Shown one piece after another: positions 10,714 through 24,583 of a stretch of DNA of 64,000 bases. Position numbers and translations under genes: made by a program. Where the stretch lies: assembly GCA_003342895.1 (NCBI GenBank), contig PTFA01000275.1:248001-312000 (forward strand), given 5' to 3'. The notes beneath the pieces are model-generated. The model made no database searches. It saw only the letters and a list, made by a program, of their open reading frames with translations, and was not told where the DNA came from. This DNA is from Casuarius casuarius. Its lineage: Eukaryota; Chordata; Aves; Casuariiformes; Casuariidae. The stretch's first letter is position 1. Each line of letters starts with the position of its first letter.

Positions 10714-12743
10714 TTTACTTCAGTACAATATTTTGGTAGTGACCATGAAATATTTCTCTCTCCTATTAATTTTTACCTGACTACTACATCTGACTGCTTC
10801 AGAGTTCACAATAATAAGCCATGCCTTTAAAATATTTTGTAACAGCAATCTTTTGAAAAATGCATGTCAATTAAAGACATTCTCCATATAATCCAGCACC
10901 AAGTCTCTAAGAGTAGTTTTAGGAACCTGAACAATAGACAGTTTTAAAATAATTGTTCTCATTTGTCCTAGTATATTCCCCTCTAGAAGCCTAAGTTTTA
11001 GATACTTAAACTGAGGTGAGATGAATCTCATTCTCTAAACTAGCCCCTCATGCACAGATACACTAGACGAAGGCGTTACAGAAGCTACTTACTAGCATGT
11101 GAGAATAATATGGAGGTTTTTTACTCTAATCACTAAAAGACTGTTTCAAACATGTAGGCATGAGATTTAATATTCCTTCAAATTTCTGTTTCTCAAGATG
11201 ACCTATCAACAGTGATTCAAGTGAGCTCCACTCCCTGTTCAAATCTTATTAGTTTTTTGTTCTCTGCAACATCCTTTGTCAGTAATTTGTGCCATTTGCA
11301 CATCCATGTAAAAACTATTTCCTTTTATAAATAAAAACTCTGCAAATGACACTTTTTAATTTAATCGACTACTACCTTGCTCTTTTTTATAGAATGTGAA
11401 GAGAGTTCCTAGATACTGCTTACTCCTTCTACCATGTTTCCTCCTATTTTCTTAACTCTCTTGGGAATGACATTGAGGGTTTAATTCAGTTGCCTAGTGC
11501 CTTGTGAAATTTCCCAGGATATCTAAGACAACCACACAAGACTCATGGATGTTACACAAGAACTGCAGGAGACCAGTGCCCTTGTGAAACAGCAAATTCC
11601 ACAGAGCGGTAGATGTCTCTGTGCTAAAAACTGAATCAGCCGTAAGTTTCTAATGTCGGTCTTTATTTTTGTGAAACGGCTTGGTTTTGTATTGCTTAAA
11701 GAAAAGGAACAGGGCTGCAGTTTTGCATTTCAAGGCTTTTAGTTGGCAGTTTACTTCATGCAACAGTCCCAAAATAAAAAGAGCTTCTGAAAGAATACAA
11801 TAAGTGCTATGTTGTTCCAAGTAGAATTTCATTATATTAGTCTTTTTCACATGCTATAATTTATTTTAATATTTATAAAGAGAGACTTCACTAGGTTTGG
11901 AGAATTACTGTTCTCCATTCAAATGGCTGAAAGTTTTTAAGTTCCAGCAGTTCCAGCAGAGCATAATGCTTCCAGACATGAAATCTGACAGCTTCTTGAA
12001 AATACTATTTATGGTAATATGTGTAAAAAATAAGTGATACTGAAATGTATGGATCTGTTTAAGATTTTTTTTAGGAAAATTCCATGCTATTACAACTTAT
12101 ATAACATTGTAAATGTGCACTTTAGCAAAGTACTAAACCATTTGACCATTTAATGTTAATGCTAGAATTTTCCAGGGTATTCAATAAAATATAGAATATT
12201 ACAGTCTATAACACACTGGTATCACTGGATACCCACAGTCAAGACCTACCAAAGCCAAAGAGATTTTTGACATTGACTTCAGCTGAGGGAATTTCTTACC
12301 ATTGAACTCCAGTTTTTACTTCTGATGAATTTGCTGTGACTCAATATTTTAAACAAAATGTTTCCAGAGATACAAATGATAATTAGATACCTCGCTCCCT
12401 TAAAAATCTATCAGGTGCTAACTTCCTTTGATTATCTATCTTCAATATGGAATGAAGACTGATGGGTTTCAGGTAAATGTCTCTCTAATTAGAACTTGTG
12501 AAGTCCTTTTTTCTGTGAACGATATCTGGTTACATGAAGGTATAGTTTACTTAATATAGAAAAGAGAACATGCCAGAGGAGAGATTGGCTGATCTAAGGT
12601 CTGATCCAGTAAGCAAGATGAGACCAAATAATAGTGACCCAGATCCAGATGCTTGCAGGCAGATGGGATTCATCATCAAAATCAAATACAACATGAAGGC
12701 CACTCTCACCTCTTTCCAAAAAGGGACCTTAAAACTTGAATCA
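10714..12743. other. Non-coding sequence
   Basis: AT-rich sequence without a recognisable gene, RNA or mobile element. Open frames here are short and of random composition. Confidence 0.65.
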
Positions 12744-13027
12744 TTAAGAATTTAAATATCTTATATCCTTTCTTTCGTTCATCATCTTCCTTTTCTTATT
12801 CAGCAGGTACTTGAATGGCTTTTTTCGTTTTATAGCTGTCAGGAATTTCAAACCTGGCCATGTTAATAACTGGATGCCAGCCTTGCTAGCTTCACTATTG
12901 CACAGCTTGAGTGCACTCAGTGGACTGGAGAATGTGTCACTGGCTGCCCAAGACCAAGGTACAAATGTTTGCACTTCATGCCAATGATCCATGGCTTTCT
13001 GAGACAAACACAGTTTCCTGAGGTCAG
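12744..13027 (-). CDS. Candidate terminal coding exon, unknown protein
   Basis: I do not recognise this protein. On the minus strand a strong acceptor (a pyrimidine-rich run ending TTCTGTTCTCCAG) lies directly before 13027. From there one frame stays open to a TAA at 12744-12746. The two bases CT complete an upstream codon and about 93 sense codons follow. The translation starts DLRKLCLSQKAMDHWHEVQ and continues rich in Trp, Ser, Ala and Leu. Its last third is strongly basic, with several Lys/Arg clusters. The composition is less Phe/Ile/Asn-biased than nearby random frames. Weaknesses: no clear AATAAA follows on the minus strand, no partner exon is identified, and no family is recognised. 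A possible internal donor (CCAG before GTTTGA) would shorten it. It could be a decayed retrocopy or a chance frame. Confidence 0.2.
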
Positions 13028-15830
13028 CTGGAGAACAGAAGACACAACATCATTATATCCTTTATTTTATATATATATCATTCATGTCATGAAATACATA
13101 TACCCAAAATGAACCAGAATTCAAATGATACAAGAAAAAAGAGTTTACAAAAATAACTAACATTTATTGAACCTTAAAAATAATGGTCTTCTTAAATGGC
13201 TGGTGTAGCCAACAGAACAAATTTATTACAAAACAAAACAAAACTTTAAGCAAACTTTTCACTGTTAACTGGAGTTTAAGATAAATAGAGATGAGGATGA
13301 AGAGGAAGAGAGGAATGAACTCCAACATCTCATCAGTCAGTTAGTGAGGATATATATTGTCTTTTCCTCATTTTATGTTTGAATGCAATAGTAATAATTA
13401 AGAGATCTTTAGCCACAGTTGGCTGAGAATGCTTAGAATGAATAAAAATGAGACTATTAAATATCAATGTGAATCATCCTGCTCTTTTAATCAAAATCTT
13501 TTGCTATTTAAGAAGACAATGAGCTAAGCTTCAAATCCTTGGTATTTCTAGCAAAACAGAAAAAAATGGTGGCCTATTTTCTTTTATATATAAATGTTTA
13601 GATCACATAATATATATTTACATTTATGTGCATACTTAAATAAGTAAATCCGATATGAATATATCATGTATTATAGAAATATGTATGAAAATTATAGCTG
13701 CAACCTCTTTTCACATGATATTTTTCTAGTAATACTAAATTTTGGGAGAACTAAATTGCCACTGGTTTGCAGTTGTGACATTGAGGATGAGTTTTATCTC
13801 ATCATTTTAGTGGATAATCTAAAGATATCTCTATTGACTTTCTGAATAGCAAATGGATAAAGCACCTGTAGAGGGGAATTAATCACATTTATTATAGACA
13901 ACTGTTTTAGCTCTGAGTGACAGTTCAAAAAAAGATTTACACACCGCACTTCCTTTTTGTGAAGGATGGAAGCACTGGGAAAGAATCCTAGTTCCTACAG
14001 TTTATGTGGAAAATTAAGTTCACAAATTCAGACCTCAAAAGGAAATGTCTTAATTGTCTTTTAATTATGGTAAGCAGTATTGCATTCTTTCCTGAACAGA
14101 TTCTCTAAAATAACTCTGGGATGAGAGAATGTATTTTAGAAAGGAAAATTTGCTTGGGGCACAGTGATTTGGTGATGCTTGTGGCATAATAACAACTTAA
14201 TGCTGTATCTGTATCAACTCCTATGACAAGTGCTAAGGTACTCAGTCAAATCCAACCTTCCCTATATAACTGAATGTGCCTGAGGGACAGCAGGGGTATT
14301 TTGCCTGAGTTTTTTTTGTTTTGTTTTGGATGCAATCAATAGATCTGTTTTCTATTAAAATTCTACTCTATTATCTGATTAGCAGAATGCTTTCATGCTG
14401 TTATGAAAATATTGTCGTGAACTTGAAGCTAAAATTCTAGGGGTTTTTTTGTTTTGTTTTGTTCTTTTGTTCTCATATAATATGTGGCTTCTAGGCTCAG
14501 ATGTAAAATTATCTAATTTCTTTCTTATTTGCCCACAGTTTTCAATAACCCTTGTCCTCTCCTCCTCTGTCTTTGGCTTTTATCAATTTATTATTTTCCT
14601 AAACTCTTACTCTGCTGTACCTCTTCTTTTCCAATCTTCTTTCTTTCTTAATCACTGTCTTCTGTTTCTTGAATGTAAATTCTCTTAGGGAGCTTGAGCT
14701 TGATACAGTTGTCTGAGCATAGGCATATACTTTCATTTGTGATGTCCTAGTGGACAGTGTGAATGCAAGACATCTGCATGGGATTAGCAAATATGACAGA
14801 ATTTGTGGGAGACCTTCTCCCTTTTGGAGGCCAGGCAGAATACCTTAAGTTATTTCAAATGACATTAGATGCTTATTATTTTTAGACAACTGATTCTCAC
14901 TCCACTCATTTGGAAAATACCTAGATGTAGCCTAGATGCCTCTATTCCATGTCCTAGTATAGCTTTTATATTTCCATGCTTCTGCAAAATGCTTGAAATA
15001 TGGTGGAATTTTGCAAGCCCAGAGAGAGATCAACAAACAGAACTTAAAGCTAAAGTCAGAAGGGGATTAGGCATTGTGATACCTGGCGATACACTGACTA
15101 AATAGTTAGAAACTTCATTATGGAAATGAAATTCACAGTGCTGAATTAAGCCCTTAAATTTTTCATTTTAAATTATATGCCAAAGAATAGGATAAAAATA
15201 AGCACCTATGCCAGTAGGAAATGCTGGAGGAAAGTACATCTGAACCTGTATCACTCTTGGACTTTGGCACCTTTCTGGTTGCAGTTAGCTGACTGTGAGG
15301 ATGGGACTGAAAGCCTAGGAAACTGGGCTCCACATAGTTCATGTACTGGACTCACTCTTTCCTGTAGGAAAACAAACACAATGGCAGCTCTAGTCCGGGA
15401 GCTTGTAAATTTGTGCCTCTCTCATGTTAGTAGAGCTCTCTCCTCCTTTCAAAACCCAGCCATCAGGGAATCAATTAAATGTCAGAGGAAACAAAAGTCT
15501 GTCTCTGTGGCTTGAGATTTAAGATATCTGAAATGGGCGCTCCTTCTATTCTGTTTCTAGAATTATCGTGGGGGTGGGGAATTGCTGGTCTTTGGTTTGG
15601 TATGCTTTTTCGCTACATTTTTTATTCCTGCAAATGGAAAATCACATATGTAATTAAAGAAAAAAATCAATAAAATAATAGCAGATCTGTGTGTAAAACA
15701 GAAAAAAAATGCAATCATATGAGCCATTAATTATCTCATGGCTTATCAGGAAGATCAAATTTAACAAGATGAATAATTCAGAATTAAATTTGCATATAAA
15801 TTACATCTCTGCACAGCCAAAATAGTAATA

Positions 15831-15848
15831 AATATAATTAATTATATT
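15831..15848. repeat. 18-bp AT-only palindrome
   Basis: AATATAATT is followed directly by its reverse complement AATTATATT. It contains TAATTA-type homeodomain core sequence. In such AT-rich DNA it may be accidental. Confidence 0.7.
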
Positions 15849-16803
15849 AGTCATTAAACAGAAAAATACATATTTAAATAAAATTTAGATGACACCTTTA
15901 AAACTCATCTGGTATATTTTTTACATGAAGAAAACAATCAAGACACATTACTTTAAGAAACTGGTAATGAAGAGAATATGTATCTGTCACACCTACTGGT
16001 AATATTGTTCAATGTGGTATGATACAAATTGTTTCTAAAATACCAACAAAATAGATTGACTGTTCAAAATCTGGTCTTCTGCTTGCTTATATATTGATAG
16101 ACCATGATATCTGAGTATTTGATACCTTTTGTTTCTTTATGTGAACTTTAATTTGAAAATGCACAGTCCTTAGAATTCATAGTAGCATGGCATTCGTTTA
16201 TAAAAAATGAAGTATGGTGTTTCTTTGTGCCCTTTTGAATGTCTTTTTCCATTAAGTAGTGTAACAATGATGCTGGTAGATATATAAAAATTTCATATGC
16301 ATATGTGCTCTGTAAATGATAAGTTATGAAGTAATGATAAAGTAGAATTGCTAGCCGCTCTGAGTAGCTCTCTCTAATATAAATCTGATATACAATGGGT
16401 TAGCTCTAAACAGGTTTACATGAAAGAGTGCCACCTGGTCTCCAGGCTAGAGATTGTTCCCTTGCCTTTTTTCATTTAGCCTTGGAGACTTGGCCCTAGA
16501 TGTCAAAAATCACTAAGCACCTATCTGGTCTGCTCCTCATTTCCACAGATCCTTAACGGTATCTATTCACCCCTATTCAGATAAAGGCATCATATATCTT
16601 CATGTTGGAAGACATGTTTACATCCCACCTACGCTACTTCGAGGTCTGGGTTCAGCCAAAAAGACCGTCATTCCACAAAATAAAATTGGATAGCTCAGGT
16701 TTATTTGGCTGGCATTCCTAGTTACTCAGGGACCCAGTTTCAATTGTGTGAAAACCCTGGTGTATATATGTGCCTATAAAATCAATCAGAAGAGAGGGAG
16801 GTG

Positions 16804-16825
16804 GAGAGAGAGAGAGAGAGAGAGA
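16804..16825 (+). repeat. (GA)11 microsatellite
   Basis: Eleven uninterrupted GA units follow a purine-rich lead-in starting near 16790. Confidence 0.95.
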
Positions 16826-19800
16826 TGCAAAAGAGGTAAAAGAGGTATTCTTAACTTAGATATTGTGGGTCACTCTATGAAGACCTTCAGAGCTGCTTAT
16901 TTTCCTTTTTGTATCAAGACCTTAGGCTTCCAACTTATACTTAAGAGTAACTATCTAGTCTAACAGTCTAGATTCTCCTTCTTGGGCTTGATGCCTAATT
17001 GACATGTCACCTAACTTTGGCATCTAAAATAGACAATTTGTTCTGGCACAAAAACTGTGCCATAGAGTATGGTATCACTACAGCAGATGCTATAAAACCT
17101 AACACACTATTTCCAGCATCCAAAAAGCTGCCATTTGATGAACATCATAAAATCATAGAATTGGAAAATGCTATTCGGTCTCATGCAGTCATCAGAATTG
17201 CAACCGTGAACTGTATATACCTGTGGTAAATGAGATAGAACTACACTACCAAACATTGGGGTCATGCCCTATAAACTAAAATCGACCTAAAACCCTCTCA
17301 AAAAAAAGCAAAATTAGCAGTTATATTACAGGAAAGAAGACATGATTAAAAGTATTGTCAATACCCTAGCCCCTGAAGTAGCAAGATTTGTGATGAATAC
17401 AGCTACATTTAATTAGGAAACTCAGGAGTTTTTCCCGGCTCCCAAGTCTAAGCAAGCCTGCTAACTGCTTCCTGACTGTCTTTTGAGATGACCCAAACCT
17501 CCTGCATGTGTGGTATCTCCTTCTTTCTTCCATAAAGACAGATTGGTACATAGTCAGTGAGGGAACTGCAGTGCATTTGAAGAAATCTCCAAGAACAGGC
17601 AAAGAACTGGACTGCTGCTGCATCGTGATGGTTCCTGCCCTCGAGTGAAGATGCAGCTTCAGATTCCAAGCAGACTGTCGTCGTCAACAACACCCCATGT
17701 TACACAAGCATTACTACAAAAACAAAGCGAGACAATTCGAAGACACTGACAACCTGACTTAGGCAAAACTTCCATTTTAATATTAAACCCTAAATACATG
17801 AGCAGAACATATGTCCAGTCCCCCAAGAATTTCATTTCAGGAAGCTTAAAACTCTTAAGGAAACACAAAACCCAATATTTGAAAACAGAAGGGAAAAAAT
17901 AAGTTTCCTCTCATCTTTTATGTGTTTTATCTAGAGGCCTTGGGTTTGTTAGAGCATGACTGGTTCCGTAAAAGTATCTGATGTATTGTGCTCTGAAGTG
18001 ATGGGAGAATTTTTACTGACAAAATAAGAACGTGTACTATAACAGCGCACACTGATAGCGATAATACTTCTTACTAACTAGATGAAAACATTTACGGTAC
18101 TAGTGTATAACTCTATTTTGTTGCCATTTGAATGGCAATGATGTCAAATATTTTTGTTCCGTAGGAATACAGTAGTTTTGCGTTGGAGTAGGCTCAGATC
18201 ATATACATACACAGTTGGTGCACAACTACATTTAATGTCTGCAGTGTAGGTTTCAAAGTGGAGGTTCTGTGGTTTCTGTGGAGATGGAGGGCTTGATTAT
18301 GTTGCCTACACATAAATGCCTAGTGTCACCTGAAATGTCTTAGATTATTTGCAGCATCCACGTAGGGGGGGCTAATATGTTAAGAACTTGGGGCATTTCA
18401 GGAGCAAGAACTGAAGGCCAGAGGAGATATCCTAAGCATCAGCTCAAGCAACACTAAATGCCTAGATGTAGGCAACTGGATTCCACCCTATATTTTTCCA
18501 GAATTTGGATTATTGAGAGGGAATGTAGACTTTAAGTGATGGCAAATATGCTTGAATACATGAAAAATGTTTGTAGGATTGGCACCTACCTGTATATTTT
18601 ATTGAACACTCTCTTAAAATTTAAAGTTCTTTGAGACTGTTTTGCCTCAGGCCTACTGGAAAACTTTTAAAGAAAAAAAACCATTTCAAAACTGAATCAT
18701 AAATGTTTACATCTATATTATAAATCCTGAAAAATAATTTCACCTGAAGTGATATATTGATTATCTTGGTGTGGTGCTGATTTCGAAAAACTATTTCATT
18801 TTTAATCATTTTTATCTCATGAGAGGCCATTTTTCAAGAATGTTAGTACAAAATAGTTATAACTCATAACTGAAATCATTATCTTTTTGAATAAAAATAA
18901 TTTGGTATCTAATTTTTCCCCCCAAAGGGCTAGTGATTATAATAAAAACATGTTTTTTGTTCATGGAAAAGTTGATACAAACAGACTTGTTGGTATCTTA
19001 TTATGAATACACTTTATTTATACCTGTGATACATTACTTGGGATAGCAGTTACTTTGATTTCTTTGGTTCCCAGTTGACCTTTAATTATTTGTCTAAAGG
19101 CAGTTTTGGCGTGTATTTACAAAACCTGGTCAATCACTTATGAAAATGTAATTAAAGAAAAATATGCTGTTGATCATCTTCCAAGTATTTGAAGATTTAG
19201 CTTGAACTGGACAAATAGTTTTATTTGGAAAAACAGCCTGTATGACAGCTAGAATCACAGATTTAATGAAAAGTCCAATGCATAGAGCATTTGCACACAA
19301 CGTAAGAAATCCCGATTCAATTTATTCCACTGCCTCGAGGGACTTAAATCTGTGTTTTGCTAAAGGAGTTTCTTCAATACAAAGCTGCGGAATAACTGGG
19401 AGAGATAAAAACAAAAAAACAAAAACAAAAAAGACAAAAACCACATTCTATGCCTTTTTAGTCTGCCTGTCTCCAAAGCATCCTTTGCCATGTGGAAGAA
19501 TAGATTCGAACCTTAACCCTCGGTTTCTCAGGTGATTGGTCAAAACAACAGGCTTTGTCACTGTCTTTGTTAGCTTACCTACCACTCAGCACCTGATTGT
19601 TTAAATATTATATGCAAAGTTCAGCAACCGAAAAAACAGAGATTAAAACTTTTTAAATCTCCACTCTCCTCCACATATTTTTTATTATACATCCAGATAG
19701 GTCGTGTTGTGGGGAAAGGTGGTTTCATTCAGTGTCAGATGATTTAATTGATATAGTCTCCCATAAACATATTTTGAGGAGTGCTCAGTCCTATATTTTC

Positions 19801-22800
19801 CTTAGTTTTGTTAATACTATCCAACATGAAATAAAACATACTATTTGGTTTAAAATATTGTCAGGGTTTTTTTCCTTCTGAAGCAGTTAGTACACAAAAA
19901 AGAAATGCACATTTTTTTGAGTGAGATAAATTACTATTTCTTAGTGGAAGAAGTTTGATGTGTTAAAAATTGTTTACTTACCTAGCCCTCATTTGTTTAT
20001 ATAACAATTCTTGTTTCTCATTACTAAACTTCAGTTTATCATTGAGAGAAGGATATAGCAGGACAGTAGAACTCTCCTAGCATCTTACTCAGTCCCCATC
20101 TGTTAGAGCCTTGAAGGGAGCTGCAAGTTAACTATTGGGGTATTCTGCATTGGACTGCAGAAAAAACAGCTTGGGGAAAGGAAACAACTTTTTAATGAGA
20201 TGAACTGCTGGATAAAATAAACAAATTCTTCTGTTTTCAGGGCATTAATCCCCATTATAACTATGACTACAGTTTCATATAGTTCTGATTTGAGTATTCT
20301 TTTTGCTCGAGACCCAAACACAATAGTGAGGAATATATTATTGTTATTATTATTATTTTACAACCTACTTTTTGTCTAAACCTCTGTGATAGCTTGAATG
20401 TGTAATATTGCTCTCCATACATATCAAGGCTCATTCATATTTTATAGATGAAAAGACCGAGGTAACTAAGCTAGTGGCAAATCCATATTAGGAATAATAT
20501 TTAAGACACACCTAGTCTTCCTTCCTGGGATGTGCTGCCATTCACTTTGAAATTCAGTAACTGGTGCTCTAATTGTTCAGATCAGGGACCTGTTGAAATG
20601 CATGACAGCTTCCATCTAAGGGGAAATTAAACTTTGTTTCCTGAGCCCTTGATGTCAGTCTGCATCTGTCATGGGCATATAGATCAGTGAAATTAGTTTA
20701 GTGAATAAAAATTGCTTCCAGGTAAGAATTTCAGTATTTTGTCAAAGTATTTCTAGCACATCTTCTATCACTTTTCTGACACACCTAGACATTAAAAATA
20801 CTTACACATGCATCACTTTAAGCAGTTAAACTTCTGCTATTCTCCAGCAACAGTTTTGATATTTTCCTCTGTATTTTAATAATTAGAAGTATCTGGTTCT
20901 AATTATCCTTTCCTTACTAAAGAAATAGGTCTTCCTATAACACTTGGAAGTTAAAATCTGAGCTACAGAGCATTCTGCTTTACAATCGCCCTTTCTCATC
21001 ACAGAAGCTAGGGTGATAATGACTTATACTGTAATTTTTAGATTTGATGTCATATTGTAGCTCCTCCAGTTTTTCAGAATCTTTCATAAAACATATGTAA
21101 TGTATTTGAGATGTGATGTGCAGTTTCTAAATACCTTGAGAGGTGCATCAAGCACATATGTACATTTTTTCAAGAACATCTTGTTATACTGTAGTATACT
21201 ATATATACTAAAATAACAGGAGCACTGTACAAATGCTTACTTCTGCAGTTCAGTTTTAAAAAAAATCATTTCATTTGTACAGTACACTAATACATAATAA
21301 TTAGTTTAGTAAAGTACCTTCAATCATTACACTAAGATGCTTAGATCTAGGAAAGAATATTAAAATGCTTTTCTAAATGACTAACCAAAACCAGTTCAAG
21401 GAGAAAGAAGCCCTTCTGAAATCAGTTTGGATTAACATCAATACACAGTTTCACTAGGACTACCATTTCCATTAAACTGATATCTATGTTGAAGAATTCT
21501 TTTCATTTCTATTATACGTACCCAATGTAATGCTTTTAATGGAAGTTATAGAAATTGCTTTTGGTGGAAGGTCTAAAAATGGAAATTGCAAGGAAAGATG
21601 TGGGGGTATATTGCTGATAAAGATTTGGGCATGGTTGGTTTGTTTTTTTACTTTTACTTCTGTTTGTTGGGTGAAAACAGTTTTTTTCTTTGTAAAGTAT
21701 CCTTGGAAATGAAAAAAAAAATAAATCCATAAAAGTGTTTCCATATGAGTCAATAGCAGTTCTCCCATTCAGCACAGCTGGGTTTCAATTGGAGTGTATA
21801 ACCTCTTCTGAAAAAGGCCTATTTTGACATTAGCTGAAAAATAAATATGACCCTAAACATGATCAGCATGGTACTTCACCTGAGAAAAAAAATGTATCAT
21901 AATAAAAATATAAATAAATCTAAATAAAAGAAAATAGATGGTGAAGCTAATTCAACAAATGTAATGATAATGCAATTCTGAAGCTGTCACTTTTATTTAT
22001 AAAGAATAAGCATATCTTCCATGGCTTCACAGGCATCAATACTTCTTGTTTTCACATAAGGATCCAAAATAAACCCAGACTGTAACTGCTTCATAAGCTA
22101 GCACTCAGAGTTTTATACTAGTCACTGCAGTGTAGACAAGGCTTTTCAACAGACTTACTGGTACAAATCAAATGCATAGACTGGGAGGAAGAGATCTCCA
22201 AAAGGTGGTCTACAGGCTTGATCAAGTGCAGACTAAGAGCAGTTTTGAGCATCTTTTAATGGTAAGGTATCAGCATTGAACACACCGTTTCTGGGATTGA
22301 AGTGTAGAGAGAGAAGGAAAAAAAGCTTGCATTTGGAAAATGGTTAAACAACATTCATAGAATTAATGCTACAGTATCTCTTACAAAATCACTTTTGAGG
22401 CTATAACTGAAATATGTCTATAAAAACACACTTTTCTAGCAAAAAGATATAATTATTCTTCTGTCTTACAAGAGTCTGCAGTTTCTGTATGTCTACAGAA
22501 ATCAGACTCTTGAGGAATTGCTCACTTGTTTTATAAACTTGTAATTGTTAATGTCTATGATGAACACACACCATTTTGAATCATATCCTCAAACAACTTA
22601 ATTCTGATCTGATCTGACACAAGTGAATACATTTGCTATAGTCTTGTGTATTCATATTTAAATAATTGCAGCCTTTTTATGACTTCTCATCATAGCTGTA
22701 AAGTTTTCACAGTTAGTTTTATTGATATGTTTCATATCATTAAATATTTGTTGTCAAACCCTAGAAGGAGGCAAAAGTAGATAAAGATAGGTCAAGTGCG

Positions 22801-23437
22801 ATAATACTTCAGGCCATTAGTTAAATGAAATAGATACAATGAAATTCTCCTCTTGCCAGAGTTTGTCCAATATATTTGACATAAATCAATTGGAAGACAC
22901 CAATGAAAAAAGTGGTCCTACAAAAAAGTTTTGTGTGTTTATTTTAACCACTTTAATTATTTCATATTCTATCTCACTGTCTGTGGATATTCTGTATGTT
23001 TTTTGAATTGCCCACAGTATAATAATAGAATCTTGAAAACCTTGAACTTGCTTTAGATCATGCATTCCTCCTGAACATGGCTTCATAAAGCTGTAGAACA
23101 GTTTTAATAAAGGAAAATGTGAATAAAAACTTACAACTATTTTACTACACTCAGATACAAATTTAAGAAACAGTTTGCTCTAATCATCACTTAGAGCAAT
23201 CTTCTAGTTTCTTTCTTTTTCATAAACTGTCCTGCTATATTTAACCTCTTTTCTTCAGTAGTTATATTTTGCAAGATAATCTACCTTGCAAAGAATACAA
23301 ATAAAAAACAGAAGTACATGTTGACGCAACAGTGGCAAGGGATTTTTTTTTGCCTCCTTTTTTCCTTACGTCTTCACTGGAAACTGCAGACATGAAGGTA
23401 ATTCGGTTAGCTGATATTTAATACATATTGTATGAGA

Positions 23438-23461
23438 TTAATTAAGTACATACTTAATTAA
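23438..23461. repeat. Inverted repeat, 11-bp arms with 2-bp spacer
   Basis: TTAATTAAGTA, spacer CA, then TACTTAATTAA. Each arm holds an 8-bp TTAATTAA palindrome, so the site contains two nested palindromes and several TTAATTA homeodomain-type cores. It is either a regulatory site or a local inversion-duplication. Confidence 0.8.
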
Positions 23462-24546
23462 GTATTTTCCCCATGTAATAAAAGTCACCACTTTGCATGG
23501 AAGGTTTTGTTTCACAAGGAATCACTGAGGTTTGTGTCCAGCTATGTCCAGGCTATTCTGTTCCAAAATCTCTTTATATCTTAATGGCATAGGATCTTTC
23601 TCTCTACAGATGAATAAAGCAGCAGCTTTTGCGGTAATTCCCATCCTTTGGAATGAGGGTTGGGGCATGGGGGAGCAGATGGTCTGCTGCAGAACCTGCT
23701 TGTTTATTTGAAAGTGAAAAGCTCTTCCTAAAGATATCCTAGAGTCCCATTTCTCTCCCTAAAAGAAAAAGAAAGAAAAAAAAGAACCAAACAAATACCA
23801 TCCCCTCCCCAACTGATTAGATCAAGTTTCTAAAATCCAGTGGTAGAGGAATATACAGTTTCAAAGAACACATCTTCACATTTAAGAAATCTGATAATCA
23901 AAATATCTAAGAACAATTGTTAAAGTAATAACTATTACATAAAAGAGTAACCAGAGGTATATGCCTATCTGCTGTTGTCTTCATCTGTTCTGTATCCCTT
24001 TAGAAAGCCGTGACCTGGTATCACAAAAGCTTTCAAAGTATTTACAGAATACTTCTTGCAATTTTTTTCTGCATGCTACCAGTTTCTCTTTGCACAGATT
24101 AGGGGTGTTTATGTAAGATATTCACCTACTCATGGAAGAGAGAACCTCTGGATGAAGAGATTCCCTTTTTCATTTTCCACTCACTCTTTTTCCTCTTCAA
24201 AGCTTCTGAGCTCTAAAGAAATTGCCAGTCATTCTCTTCCATAGCTCTCTAAAGAGCATAATCTGGTAGGAGCTTCTGTAACATGTGCTTATCTCCCATA
24301 TAGGAATTTTCGCTCTAAAAATGTCAAAAGTTGTATATATTAATCAGCCCTCTATATATACTGGGGTGAAGGAGTTAGGAGGAGGCAGAGTTTCAGTGAG
24401 AACAAGTGCAAGGATTTAGCGTAAGGGTAATAATTAGGGCTACATATTTTTAGTATTGCTACTGGCTAGCATTTACTCTGCTATGTGGTATAAAAAGAGG
24501 CAGCCATGTAGCAATAGTGAAGGCAGAACAGCAGTTTGCCTTCACC

Positions 24547-24583
24547 TTTTCTTTCTTTCTTTCTTTCTTTTTTTTTTTTTTTT
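24547..24583 (+). repeat. (CTTT)n and poly-T tract
   Basis: About five CTTT units run into an uninterrupted T run that ends before GGTCTC. No insertion boundary or target duplication is evident, so I treat it as a microsatellite. Confidence 0.9.

Noticed and set aside
15177..15515. Plus-strand open frame of 112 codons
   Set aside because: No recognisable domain and no convincing splice sites around it.
16620..16745. CpG-containing stretch with a minus-strand AATAAA, possible LTR fragment
   Set aside because: No TG...CA ends or target duplication found, and too short to judge.
17140..17205. AAATCATAGAATTGG followed by GA-rich sequence, resembling a CR1 3' end on the minus strand
   Set aside because: Similarity fades after about 15 bases and no further CR1 sequence follows.
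17366..17693. Overlapping minus-strand frames with fairly balanced composition
   Set aside because: Two frames look equally protein-like, with no acceptor, donor or family match to choose one. Probably compositional.
21224..21283. 12-bp inverted arms (ACTGTACAAATG) with a 36-base loop, considered as a microRNA hairpin
   Set aside because: The stem is far too short relative to the loop for a microRNA precursor.
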